DNA of 64,000 bases from Scleroderma bovista (GCA_037178675.1 JAYMGJ010000139.1:124001-188000); one strand, 5' to 3'; counted from the stretch's first letter, positions 19,010 to 30,805 are shown. The notes: generated by a model not told the origin, from the letters alone. Translations and numbers: made by a program.

Positions 19010-22000
19010 ATGGTCCCAAAGCCAAAGTCTGGAACGCGAGCTGCCCTCCCTAGTACGACAAATGGGATTGGGCGCCATTTCTCTTCACCTCGCAAGGTCA
19101 AAAACCCACGAAAGACTCAAACCTTCGTTTCGTTTCCAGGTCAAAACAGCAAGCGTCAGCGCCTTCTCGCCCACCTCGACGACCTCCTCAGTCACAAGGG
19201 GGCTCCTCAACCCTCAGCATGTGAAACGGCACCGGATGCTGCACCTGAAAGTTCCATCGCGGAGGCGGAAATGATGGGCATTGTGGAAGAGCCCAGCGCT
19301 CACGAACATGCAGACCGTCCTCTCGCGCAAAGTGCTCGCCTGGACCATTTCTTCAGCAACTGGAAGTCCATCATTCCAACCATCGTTCGTCCTTATCTAG
19401 AGTACCTTAACGAGACACTTGGAAAGCCGCTCACCCAACATGTCTCCTCGCTTTCCGCCTGTTTGCAAGACTGTGAGAAGCAATCCACTCACATTACCGG
19501 CCTGTACTTTGATTGTCAGTCTTTACTATGCCCTGCACACGGTGATATCATACTAAATGCTCTTAGCGTTTTCGTCTATCACTGTCTGGCACTGTCAATG
19601 TGCCACCCTTCCACAGCTACTTGTCCGCAGTGGCCTATTCCCTACCGCTCCATTCCAACCTCGCATGGCTGTATCTGTCGAACTTCTAGCCTTTTATCGC
19701 GCTCTCTTTGAGCGTTCCTGTGATGCAATCAACGCTCTCGCCTCCGCGCTCCACACCCACTATACCCGACGAGGATTCCGTGTCACAAACAAAGAGGTAT
19801 GTATCCAATTATCCTCGTAGTTGTATCTAACATTAACCTGACAGGGTGGAACCATCCTCGAGCCGTTCCGTCGGAGCCTCGGTCACGCCGTTCAGTGGTA
19901 TGACATCTTGCAGGTCGAGATCGAGAAGAATGTCGACAATGTACTACAGGAGTGTCGGAGGGTTACCCTAGCTGCTAAGGCATGTCCCGATCCCTCATCG
20001 CCTTCACTGTCACCAACCAAGCATGGCCCACACCTTTCCCGAGGTGCCTGTGCACCAATCCTAGCCCAGCGGTGCCCTGCATGTTTTGGTGGTCAAGACT
20101 TCGGGCGACCGTTGAATAACGGTGGGGATATTCATGTGGCCATGGACGGCAATTTTCACCATCGGCACCGACGTTCTGCGGGTGATTGCCCGCCTTTCTA
20201 TGATCCTGTTTATTTTCTTCCCAAGCTGCAGGTTGACGGTGCTGGGCGACGAATCGATACTGCACGCAAGCGACCTCCACAACAATGCAACACTGTCGTG
20301 CCTGATGAAGCGATTGACCAATGCGAAACCTCGTATGAAGCCGCAGATGGTAAGAAGCAGAAGACGGCAATGGATAGCTTCGATGACACCGGCGTTATGG
20401 CACTCATTTGTCGCCATGACATCCCACTCTTCTTCGCCAATATTGACACCCCTGGCGAACAACAGAAATATAGCGTTGCACTCATTGAACACCTCTTTTC
20501 TCTTATCCCATTCGAGGCTAATGTAGTAATATTGTATGACATCGGGTGTGTGCTAGCACGATCTTTGATGAAGGTGCGTATGAGCCGGCTTCACTCCGTT
20601 GGTTCGTATTAACCACTCCTAGTATGACATCCTTGGTGTGAGTATCACCTCTCGCATACGCTTTGCTACAACTGCAATGCATGCCTATGGGCATGAATGG
20701 GCATGCCAACTTATCTACAACCCTCGTATCATCAAAGGTTTGGGCTTGTCAGACGGTGAGGGCACAGAGCGGCTGTGGTCCCGCTTCATTAAGCTTATCG
20801 GTATTCAGCGTGCATCTTCGGTAGGTTCTGTATGATTGGTCATTCATATTTGTGACACCCTATTCCCAGCGTCAACGCCGACTTTGGTTGATTGACCGCC
20901 ATGCTGCCGCTGTTGCAAATGAAATGGTTTCTGATCTTGGTGACTGGCTCCGGCGCCGTCTCAAAAAGGGTATCCAGGAGCAAAGTTTTGCTGCACAGGA
21001 GGTTCTGGACCACTGTGCGCTTGATGTTTCCGAGCTCCGGAAGCAATGGTCTGATCAACATTCCGCCCAGTTATCCATTAGAGCGCGTATGTCATGAATT
21101 CACCGCAAAGTTTATATACTGAAATACTACTACAGATGCGCCTGCTCGCTTGAAGAAAGAGCTTGATACTGTTCTCGCTCTCCAGGCAGAACTCGACAGT
21201 TCCGAGAGAGCGTTACAAGGTGTCCGGGCCATTATTGAAAAAGGCCCAGTTTCTCAAGGCACCCGTGATGCTCTTGCAAGCCTCGAACGTGGTCATGAAA
21301 GACTGCTAAACAAGGTGGATGTTCTTTATTCCTCGCTGAACATCCACGACAGATTTCCAGAGTTAGACGGTGTCAATTTTGAGTTTGTTCAGACTCTTCT
21401 CCTCGCGCGAGATCTGAAGATCAATATCCGGAAACGCGCGATTGGAAGCTTTTTTGAGTGGGATAAGCTCGACCGCGCTGTTGGTGGTAAACAGAAGGCG
21501 TTAGGTAAGTGCTTTTGGAGTTAGACCGGTCTTCTTGACAGCTTGTCCCAGGCACGAAACTCCACCAACAGACACGCAAGGCCATTGCCAAACGACAGCC
21601 AGCGTTGATGTCTGCTATACGCAAATTCAACGATTACTGTGCGCTCCTCGAAGAATTGTACGATCCGTTATATTCTATACCGTTACCAACAGCGCTCCCG
21701 ACCAAACTTGCCGAGCTTCGCAATGACCAGACCCTCCTTGAAGATGTTTGGATTACACGCTCCCATGGAGAAATCCCGTTATGGCTCAAGGATGGTGACG
21801 TTAGATCGGGAATCCGAGCACTTCTTAAGCTGGATCGTTGCCATGAAGAGCAACTCCGACTTGGGATGGAAGCTGACAATTTGTGTCGATGGTTTGGGCG
21901 CGAACTTTGTGCGATCGAGCTCGCTTTGCGGCAGCCACAACGTAAGTCCTGTTGCTTCGCTGTTCTGTTGCCTTCTTCGGCTGGTAACGTTGAACCTTCC

Positions 22001-23262
22001 ATTAGATTCTATTTATTACCTCGTTCTGAAGCAACGGCACGAGAACATATCTATTTTACAGGAACGTTGGCCAAGCCCCCTTGTTTCCGCCGCCCGCTAT
22101 GCCAGTGAGGCCCACACCTCGTCTGAGCTCGCTGCATTCCTTTCCGGATCTCCCAACACACACACACTGCAGTGGCTTAGCCCTGTCGTGTGTGAGTTGC
22201 CCTCTGATAGCCATGCTTCAGAGGTAGATGACCCGGAGACGATATTGGATGTTGAACTTGAGGACCCAGGCCAGATCGCGCTGACGGATCATCTTCTCGA
22301 CAACGTCACTAATGATATGGAAGGTTCTGACAACAAGGATGAAGATGAGAAGGACCCCATGAGAATTTCCGTGGATTGGCAGATCCCATCGGTGAGGGTT
22401 GTGACGCCCATCTAAAATTCACTAACCATCCCTCTCTAGCCTCTTTGCGTTGACTCAAACATTGACGTCTCCACTACTGATACCTTCTATCCGTGTGCTG
22501 TCAGGACCCGGCGTGTTCGCCCTCCTTGCGACGGATTTCCCCGACTAACGTTCGAATTGGATGACATTGACCTCGTTTCTATGGCGGATGCACCCCTAAA
22601 TGATGCATGTATCAACGGCTGCGCAGCCCTACTTTATTCTGTCTTCCTTTCCGCCAATGCTCAACGCTGCGCCATTCTCTCGACCCATGACTTACCCCGC
22701 GTTCGTTACAATGCGACCGATGACGTTCTTTGGCGAAATACCTCATGGACTCGATACTGGGAGAAGGATGTATGGATTCTGCCAATCCATCGGCCGTCGT
22801 GCACCGGCCATTGGGTGGTATGCACTATTGATCTTTCTTCCAGGCGATTACTCCTTTTTGACAGCCTCGCTGAATGTAAACTTTGGAAGACGGACATCCA
22901 GGTATAGCTATAGCTTATTTGTTGGGAAGCTACTGAAGTATGATTAGGACATGGAACAACTTATTGGCCGCTTGTCACGCATTGCCTCGGAGAGGGTCAT
23001 GGCTCCTACAAGAGATCTTGATGCGTGGACTGCACAGCCAGTTATTGTGAGTTTCTGCGCCCTCCATTGAGTGCCTTGGGACTGATATACGAAGACTGAA
23101 CCCATTCAAAGCAATAATTATGATTGTGGTCTTTGGGTTTTAGCACAGACAGCAGCTGTTTTAAGAGGGTTTGATGTCACTGGTTTGCACGAAGATGATA
23201 TGCCTATGTTTCGCCATTATCTACGAGTCCTGATAGCTCATATCGCTGTCCCTGGTCGCTAG
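19010..23262 (+). CDS. KDZ transposase fused to Ulp1-like protease, 11 exons
   Basis: Model: 19010-19514, 19567-19796, 19845-20573, 20623-20820, 20870-21086, 21136-21504, 21552-21941, 22006-22391, 22440-22901, 22948-23046, 23095-23262; 3753 nt, 1250 aa, no premature stop, introns 46-64 nt. A CxC-type cysteine region (WHCQCATLP, then GLFPTAPFQPRMAVS) precedes a KDZ (Kyakuja-Dileera-Zisupton) RNase H-fold core: Asp346 in AMDGNFHHRH, Asp477 in YDIGCVLARS, Glu537 in GEGTERLWSRF, with AYGHEWACQ between. The C-terminus is a C48/Ulp1-like protease with His1132 (TGHWVV), Asp1149 (LLFDSL), Gln1200 and Cys1206 (QSNNYDCGLW). The expected role is cut-and-paste transposition; the protease may process SUMO or a transposon protein (inference). 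The stop abuts the stop of the convergent companion gene. The KDZ-Ulp1 combination is known in basidiomycetes. Confidence 0.88.
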
Positions 23263-24000
23263 TTACGTAGTACAATAAGGATCTTCCCCGTTCTCGAGTG
23301 CTTTGACCTCCTTGCTATCTATAAGTATATCTCGAGCCTGCCATTGTAACCAGCAGTCTGCCATCACATTATTTCTGTTAGTGTCCGACTCCGTCCCTGT
23401 GATGCATGAAGCGATGGTGGACCACCTGTGGACACGCCCGACAAGACTCTCGACTATCTCATCTAGGAGGTCCTGAACCTTTCCATTCGCAAAGCGCAGT
23501 GCGCGTCCATCCCTCACTGCTTTAGCCAACCTCCAGCGCCGACCGAACAGAACGTCTACCAGGTTCTTAGTGTAACGTGCCTCGTGTGCAGTCATGATGG
23601 GCTCTGGATAGTTGTACGGAGGCTCCTGTTCCCAGAGGTGGAGATCGGATTCATCCAAGGCATCTGCACTGTGCGATGCCTCGTGAAATAGATTGGACGT
23701 AGGCAATGGTATTGTTGCGAATGATATCAGAGATGGTGGCAAAGGAGGGACTGATGAGCAGCGGCGCCTGGGTTGGTTAGATAGTAGTGACGACTTGCTT
23801 GTATGACGACCGCCTTTCTTGTGATATGCCCTAGAGTTCTGGCTCTGTCGCTTCACTCTACCGCTAGGAATCAGATGAGTAGCGCCATACCAATAGGAAA
23901 ATATGATACTATACCGAGGAGAATCTGCATAACGAGCTTTCCGTGCACGCTCGGCAGCTTGCCTTTCAGCAAGAGTAAGATATTGAGCTCGACGACCCAT
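23263..24000 (-). CDS. KDZ-associated small basic protein (companion gene)
   Basis: An open frame of 245 codons on the minus strand from ATG 24000 to TAA 23263-23265. The N-terminus is strongly basic (GRRAQYLTLAERQAAERARK), a pattern I recall from small genes beside KDZ transposases and resembling a short basic DNA-binding helix. A 51-nt stretch near 23868-23918 has a good donor (gtatag) and acceptor (ttcctag) and is a multiple of three without stop, so it may be a spliced or retained intron. The second half is acidic or mixed with no recognised domain. Its stop is immediately adjacent to the transposase stop (tail to tail). Function unknown; the likely role is accessory to the transposon. 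Confidence 0.65.
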   Translation of the reverse strand: MGRRAQYLTLAERQAAERARKARYADSPRYSIIFSYWYGATHLIPSGRVKRQSQNSRAYHKKGGRHTSKSSLLSNQPRRRCSSVPPLPPSLISFATIPLPTSNLFHEASHSADALDESDLHLWEQEPPYNYPEPIMTAHEARYTKNLVDVLFGRRWRLAKAVRDGRALRFANGKVQDLLDEIVESLVGRVHRWSTIASCITGTESDTNRNNVMADCWLQWQARDILIDSKEVKALENGEDPYCTT

Positions 24001-25028
24001 AAAACCTCAAAGTGTACCAGTGCCGGTCAAGCAGTTTCTCTCAGCGAGCGACTACCTTTGTTTTCGTTTCTGAGCAAATCCGAAAGAGTGATGTGATCTG
24101 TTATTAACAACAGGCTCATTGACAGATTTTGGTGCCAACTCTGTATAGATCTGAAGCTCAATATCCAACCCTTTTGCAACCAGTCGATGGGGGGAGTGTA
24201 TATGGCCATCCTACAATATCCCGATCCTCTGAAGATAGCTATCGTCGTGTATCGGACATGTTTTAAAGTCAGTATGACGGTTATTTGCTTCCTGATTGGC
24301 TGCGGTCCTTTCCGGTGTCACATGTCTTATTAAGCGCTAGGTGCGTCGTGCAAGCAGTGATGCATCATCGTGCACCACTCCCCCATCATCAACTCTACAT
24401 GGCTGAAAGACAGATCGGTATGGACAGCTCAGAAGTCCCTAAAACACCTTCCTTCTCTAACATCATCTTGCACAGATATCCTGCGCCTTGCCAGTGTGAT
24501 TTATATCATTAAGCACCAGGTGCGTGCAAGAGCATTGTCATGCACCACTCCCCCGTCAACGTTTCAACCCTACATGGCGAAACGACAAACAGGTCAGAGG
24601 TCACTAGCAAATTCTCGCCTCCTCTAACCTCATCCTGCACAGATACTCTCACTTGCAGCAAACATGCCCAACAAGCGCTCTGGGGACCCTCGCCCAACCC
24701 TACTGCCTCATCTTTTCGGCACCTCCTTATCTTCGTTTCATTTCATGTCCAAATAGACTAGTGCTCGTATATTCCATTGCTAACAACCATCAGGTATCGT
24801 CATCACCCGTCAATCCACGGTTTCTTTTTAACTCGTTTTATCAGTATGAAACCAAATCGATCCAAGCCGATCTTCTCCGTCGAATAGTGCTCTCGTATGT
24901 ATTAAGCCTGAGCGCGCCGATGGATGTTTTGTTTCCCTCTCCTTCCCCGTTTAACTCGTCCGTGCATCCACGCAATCGGTAAGCCCAGTCTTTTCGTTTT
25001 ATACTAGACTCTACTGAAATATTTACAG
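24001..25028 (+). promoter_or_regulatory. intergenic promoter region between companion and large gene
   Basis: A divergent spacer of about 1 kb with no coding region seen. It includes the ~170-bp direct duplication listed separately and, near 24981-25028, a gtaagc..tttacag pair just before the ATG at 25029, suggesting a 5'-leader intron. Confidence 0.5.
24330..24660 (+). repeat. ~170-bp imperfect direct duplication upstream of the large gene
   Basis: The word caccactcccc occurs near 24373 and 24543. Each copy runs through a TACATGGC.AAA motif to a ctaac..cacag motif that looks like a branch site and 3' splice site (near 24477 and 24643). The two may be duplicated 5'-leader exons. Confidence 0.7.
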
Positions 25029-28000
25029 ATGACATCAAAAGATAGGCGAAGTGCCACCCTAGAACATCCCGTCGAGGCAGCCTCACTCACTGAGGCTGAT
25101 GACATACCCGCTTTTTCCACCGATGACTATGTTCATGTACAGGTCGGTGGTGGCCGTCGGGAGTTGACGCCCCCAGTCATCGTCACGCCAACCCGTTTAC
25201 GCCAAAGGATAAAAGCCACCGGTAGAGACACTGGTCTCGTTCGAGATGCGTCCTTCCGCCGAAGCCAGTTGCTCCCACCAGTCACTCTGCCACAGACTAC
25301 CGCAGAAATAAATGTAGACGACGATCCATTTCTTTCTGAACCAATCATGCAGCCGCTGAAGGTGCCCTCCAACGGCGGTGCTCAACAATCGACAACCATC
25401 CAGCCACCCTCGAGGAGCACGAACGTTTCCGTTTGTGGCCAAGGTATGTAGTATGATAGGATTACTTCTTGTGCTCAATACAAAGTTCTAGTCGAAGACA
25501 CTATACCCCCCCAAAATATAGAGCATCCATCTGACCGCCCTCGCCAAGTCGAGGGGAATACTGGTCATCAACTTCCACCTCTGGAAGGCCGTCGTGCCGA
25601 CAGGCTCATTTGTGATGCCACGCTATCTGTAGACAGGGAATCCCAGGAAGCTGGCGATGACACGCCTCGGCAACAGTCAGCCAATGTCAACGCATGCAGG
25701 GCCTCAACAGAGGAGCCCACAGTAGAGCGTCTGGGAACCCTCTCCCGAGAATCCAGTACCCGCCCACTTCCGAAACAATTCCGTCTTGCCGCTAAACCTG
25801 GTCTTGCGCCATCTGCTGCTCTTGACCGGTTTGGCTTTGAGCCAGTGGATATGGTATGTACAACAGATCGTTCCATCTTTCTCTTGTCTTATTCGTTGCA
25901 CTGCAGGCGCCTGCGATAGAGCATTCGGGAACCCTCTCCAGAGAATCTAGTGCCCGCCTGCTTCCAAAACCGTTTTGGCTGGCTGCTAAACCAGGCTATG
26001 CGCCATCTGCTGCTCTCGACAAGTTGGGCTTTGAGCCTGTGGACACGGTACGTACAATAGTGGTTCCTTCCATTTCTTCTCTCATCGGCTCTACCGGCCA
26101 CGCTGGCGATGCAGAACATTCCGTCTACAAGCACAAGTCAGGTTCCTCCTTCTGGTACTCTGACCATTCCCGACTCTACCAACGTTAGTGAAGGAGCCAT
26201 CTCTGAAAAGGACAGTCAGGGATCTCTAGTTGGCCGTGTCTCCAACTCGGTCCTTTCGATCCTTAGTGAGGGCTTTGACGAGATTGACGATATGTTTAGC
26301 AAGCTAGCTGCCCGTGTGAAGATGCCATTCCACCAGGTATCCGACCGTTACATTCGCCTACATTCTCATGGCCACGGAGGGAACTTATGGAATACATACT
26401 CGATGTACTTTACGAAGAATACCGAACGGGAACTAGCTCGTCTTCCCAAATGTGAGGAGGTCACTGGGACCCCCACAACTGCCGCCCGACAGCGTTGCTA
26501 TACCCTTTTCAAGGAGGAATACCAAGATACATATGCGATGATCCTCGAGACGTGGAAGGAAGCAAAGGAATTGGAGAATATGGGAGGCACAGTTGCCCAG
26601 CGGCAACAACTTTTTGACAAGTCAAAAAAGAATTTAAATCATATGGTACGTCGCCATCTATTTGCAAGGTCGCTAATGTGATATGTTTTCTAGTTCAACG
26701 CACTGAGTAAAGCCCATGGGTTTGAAGGTGCCTACCTTCTGGCCGGGCGAGTCATCAATCAGGACGGTGGGCTCGGCCATGTTTTCACAACACCTGGTGC
26801 AGAGAAGGTGAGTCTTCTGTGCCATCAACTTATTGAGATGCTGAATAACATTGAAGTTTTTTGTGGAACGTTGCCGCGTTGGTGAGGATGAGATTATTGG
26901 CCACTTCAAGGCGCATATCTAGTAAGCACATCGCAATGTAGTCTAATTACATTGTCCACTAATCCACGGATACAGCAATCAGGTATCAATGCAGGCCATA
27001 GATGAGGTCTTCGACAACAGTGAGACTGCAAAGAAAGATGTTGATGAAGTGGAAGAGAGTAATGATCTGAGGGACAGGTGCAACAGGGATGGCTCCGAGG
27101 AAAGAGAGGACCCTGATCAGGTCAAGCACAGGTTGCGCGCCTTGTTCGGTGCGTTACTTTACTCTATCTACGGGATCCCACTGACGATGTAAAAGAGGAA
27201 TGTGGTCAAATGTGGGGATCCGGCAAGCTTTTTCCATGGAAGCAAATGCTTCCTCGTCTAGCATCATCCGCGCTTGTCTTAGTTAACTGGCCTGAGGGAG
27301 TGATGTTCCCAGGCGAGGAACGTAGCTCCCGCACAATGCCCAAAGGCATTTCCGACCTTACACGCGCAGAATGTTCGAAGCTCCTGGCAGCCTTGAGTGA
27401 CACGGGCGAGAACCGGCTGCATATCCGATCTGTTCCACGTCACAAAGGTGTGTAATGTATTTTGTATGGTACACCGTTGGTGAGCTCACAGTGATACAGC
27501 TGCGCTGATCAGCTCTGAGGAACCGGTTATAATAGGAGCCGCGCCTCCATATGACTCCAACAAGAGTCGAGGCAAACGCATGTTCTGCAATCTCAAGACC
27601 GACCGTCTGGGTCCCAAGCGCCTCCCTAACAAGGCTGCGACTCGGGTGAAGAGAACCATCGTTGTGGCGGGTAGCCCTGAGCAAATTACAATTGAAGACT
27701 CTGATGAGGTGGACGTGCCCGAGGGTACTGAAGAGGTCCCACATCAGCAGAAGAACCGCGCTACAAACCGTCACAAGCGTCATGTTGCTGGAGCCGCCAT
27801 GTCCGAACAGTCCAAGAAGAAACAGCCTTCGGTCATTGAACTCTCAAGTGATTCTATATCCTCGGCTACATCTGACTACAAGCTAAAGGACGACATCGAA
27901 ATGAAAGAAGAAGATCAGGACTCACACATAAGTTCTGTGGAGTCTGAGTATGAGCAAGCCTCCTCATCCCGCAAACGCAAGCCAAAGACTATGTACCCTT

Positions 28001-29844
28001 CCCGAAAGACCAAGAAAGTGGCTGCTGATGAATCGAGAAAAGAGCCGCCACCCGTTAAGTCATCGAAAGGAAAGCAACCTGCCCATGTAGCTGGAAAGAG
28101 GCGAACCACTCGTCGCATCCCGACCTCTCCACTACTGGTCAATACCTCCTCAGACGAGGGATACGCTCCACAACAAGTCCCTGTACACAAGGCGCCCTCG
28201 GTGCGAAGCGAACAACCATCCCCCGAGCAGCACACGCAACCATCAGCTACAGAGGCCAGCAAACAGGCCTCTACCACACGTCACACGCAACCGCCTGCAG
28301 AGGCTCAGGTCCAGCGCTCTACCGTACATCATGCGCAACCGCCTGCAGAGGTGTGGGAGCAGCCTTCCACTGCACGTCGTACGCAACCACCCGTAGAGGC
28401 TCGCGTCCAGCCCTCCACCTCGCGCCAAACACAACCACCCGCAGAGGCCCGGGAGCAGCCCTCCATCGTATGTCATACGCAGCCACCTGCAGAGATTCAT
28501 GTCCAGCCGTCCACTTCATGCCAAACACAACCGCCTGCGGAGGCTCAGGTCCAGCCGTCTACCGTATGCCATATGCGACCTCCCATGGAGGCTCAGGCCC
28601 AGCTGTCTACCGTGCGCCATACACAACCGCCTGCAGAGGCTTGCGTCCAGCGCTCTTCTGTTGAGGACCCACTGTTCGACTCTGTGGACACACGCTCTAT
28701 GTCATCTATGATTTATGGTATATAGTCCTTCCCACCTCCTTGTTCCGCACAACTAACTATGACCTTTCAGCCCCTAGCGCTGAGCCTTGCAGCCCTGCAG
28801 CCGGACAGCTCGTGGGACTGCCCTCCGCACCAGAAGACGAGATGGCTGCAGTGCCCAGGGGAGTTGAGCAGACAGCAGCAGAAGCGACTATTGACCATCC
28901 AAAGGACATCCAGATGTGTAAGTTAGTGTTTATACATCATCTGAGTGTTGTGACCAATCATTCCAGTGCCACCCCGAGCCAGCAACCCAACAGAGGGTCA
29001 ATCCAATGGCGTAGGCTGCCAGAATCAACGTCCGAGGCCCAGACCAGTCCACGCTGCACCAGGTCACATGCCACAAACCGATTCTGAGGACGCGTTCAAC
29101 CTGCGCTCGAGAATCTATCCAACCCACGCCTCCGTTGTCGAGGAAACAGCTTTAACCTCCGGATCTGCAAGGCTTGTAGTTGCTGAGGAGGGTCACATTG
29201 GTAAGAGCCAGGGACGTCTCATGCTGGGGGGCAGCCATGATCTGCAGCCTCCGAATGTGCCACTAGAGGGTCTTGGGCATCAAGAAATGCGTTCTCCCCA
29301 TTTGTCCCCTGCATCTTATGATGGTGCTAATCCTTTCGCACCTCGTCCGCTACAGCAACCCGAACGACATCTAGAGGAACTTCCGGGGCCTGGCATACGT
29401 CCACCGTATCCTCAACAGCCTGACGTAGGTCATGGGGACAATCGCGCGCAATATAATGTCCACAACAATGCTGGCTGGTACATGTCACGACCTGGACCCT
29501 ATGTACCAATGTCGTACATTCCCCAACAGTACCACCCCACATACCCTCCACCCAATGCTCACAGTCCTACGCTGACCTCACATCCGCAGTCGGAACATGC
29601 TGATCATAATGCACGGCCTCGATTCCCTGATCCCTATTATCATGGCATGATAAGTGGTAATGATCCGTACCACCCGTCCCTTCCAGCACCCACCTTTTAT
29701 CCGTTCTATCCACCCCACCCCCCTTTGGCATGTCCCGGCCCCATCCCCCATCCAAACAGTAACGAAAACCCCTCATCTGGGACACAAGGCCCTCGAAATA
29801 CCTCTGGAAGCAACAAGGAGGTGCATGCCGAGGATTCTGCATAA
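25029..29844 (+). CDS. large 11-exon gene of unknown function in the KDZ unit
   Basis: Model: 25029-25443, 25492-25853, 25907-26047, 26115-26645, 26694-26807, 26857-26921, 26976-27148, 27196-27447, 27500-28717, 28771-28917, 28967-29844; 4296 nt, 1431 aa, all phases consistent. The N-terminus is polar and disordered. Exons 2 and 3 carry tandem copies of a GTLSRESS..AAKPG.APSAALD block. A folded-looking central region (SDRYIRLHSHGHGGNLWNTY .. FNALSKAHGFEGAYLLAGRV .. CGQMWGSGKLFPWKQMLPR) resembles proteins I have seen beside KDZ transposases, but I know no function. It is followed by a nuclear-looking Lys/Ser/Glu-rich segment, about nine 15-residue Pro/Gln repeats, and a Pro/Tyr/His-rich tail. 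It probably acts in the nucleus, perhaps as a DNA- or chromatin-associated transposon protein (inference only). Confidence 0.8.
25690..26047 (+). repeat. tandem exon duplication (period ~194 bp)
   Basis: The end of exon 2 with its intron, and exon 3 with its following donor, are duplicates: gggaaccctctcc occurs at 25733 and 25927. The encoded blocks share GTLSRESS.R.LPK.F.LAA and end in GFEPVD before a gtatgt or gtacgt donor. Confidence 0.85.
28235..28665 (+). repeat. coding 45-bp minisatellite (15-aa Pro/Gln repeat)
   Basis: About nine in-frame units with consensus HTQPPAEAxVQPSTx. Each is 45 or 48 bp and starts with a cgcaaccgcctgcagagg-like block. Substitutions between units are common but the frame is never lost. 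Confidence 0.88.
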
Positions 29845-29913
29845 CACACCTATGTATATCTCATGGTGTGTGTCCATTTCTTTCGTGTTCGTGCTCAGTC
29901 TGTTGACCCCACC

Positions 29914-30805
29914 TCTAGATCGTGCTTGAAATGATGTTCGTGTACCATTACCTCAAAAAAAGAAAACCCTTTGGCGTGTCTGCTCACTTCTGATGTGCGT
30001 GGTCCATTGATTCGCCTCTAGATTGTGCTTGAAATGATGTTCGTGTACCGTTCCCTCAAAAAAAGAAAACCCTTTGGTGTGTTTGCTCACTTCTGATGTG
30101 CGCGGTCCATTGATCCGCCTCTAGATCGTGCTTGAAATGATGTTCGTGTACCGTTCCCTCAAAAAAAGAAAACCCTTTGGTGTGCGTGCTCACTTCTGAT
30201 GTGCGCGGTCCATTGATCCGCCTCTAGATCGTGCTTGAAATGATGTTTGCGTCCCATTCCCTCAAAAAAAGAAAACCCTTTGGTGTGTGTGCTCACTTCT
30301 GATGTGTGCAGTCCATCGACCCGCCTCTAGATCGTGTTTGAAATGACGTTTGCGTCCCATTCCCTCCAAAAAGAGAACCCTTTGGTGTGTGTGCTCACTT
30401 CCAATGTGTGCAGTCCATTGATCTGCCTCTAGATCGTGTTTGAAATGATGTTTGCGTCCCATTCCCTCAAAAAAGAGAACCCTTTGGTGTGTGTGCTCAC
30501 TTCCGATGTGTGCAGTCCATTGATCCGCCTCTAGATCGTGTTTGAAATGACGTTTGCGTCCCATTCCCTCAAAAAAGAGAACCCTTTGGTGTGTGTGCTC
30601 ACTTCTGATGTGCGCAGTCCATTGATCCGCCTCTAGATTGTGTTTGAAATGACGTTTGCGTCCCATTCCCTCCAAAAAGAGAACCCTTTGGTGTGTGTGC
30701 TCACTTCCGATGTGTGCAGTCCATTGATCCGCCTCTAGATCGTGTTTGAAATGACGTTTGCGTCCCATTCCCTCAAAAAAGAAAACCCTTTGGTGTCTGC
30801 TCACT
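29914..30805. repeat. 102/103-bp tandem array, nine copies
   Basis: The word tctagat begins each unit at 29914, 30017, 30120, 30223, 30326, 30428, 30530, 30632 and 30734. The first four intervals are 103 bp and the last four are 102 bp. Each unit has a poly-A-like aaaaaagaaaaccctttgg segment. The array starts 70 bp after the stop of the 1431-aa gene and could be a subterminal repeat of the KDZ unit. The 102-bp units keep a minus-strand frame open (34-aa repeats), which I treat as an artefact. Confidence 0.93.

Noticed and set aside
19010..23262. A TET/JBP or other DNA-modifying enzyme linked to the KDZ unit
   Set aside because: KDZ elements are often associated with TET/JBP genes in mushrooms, but I found no HxD..H dioxygenase-like motif in the unit.
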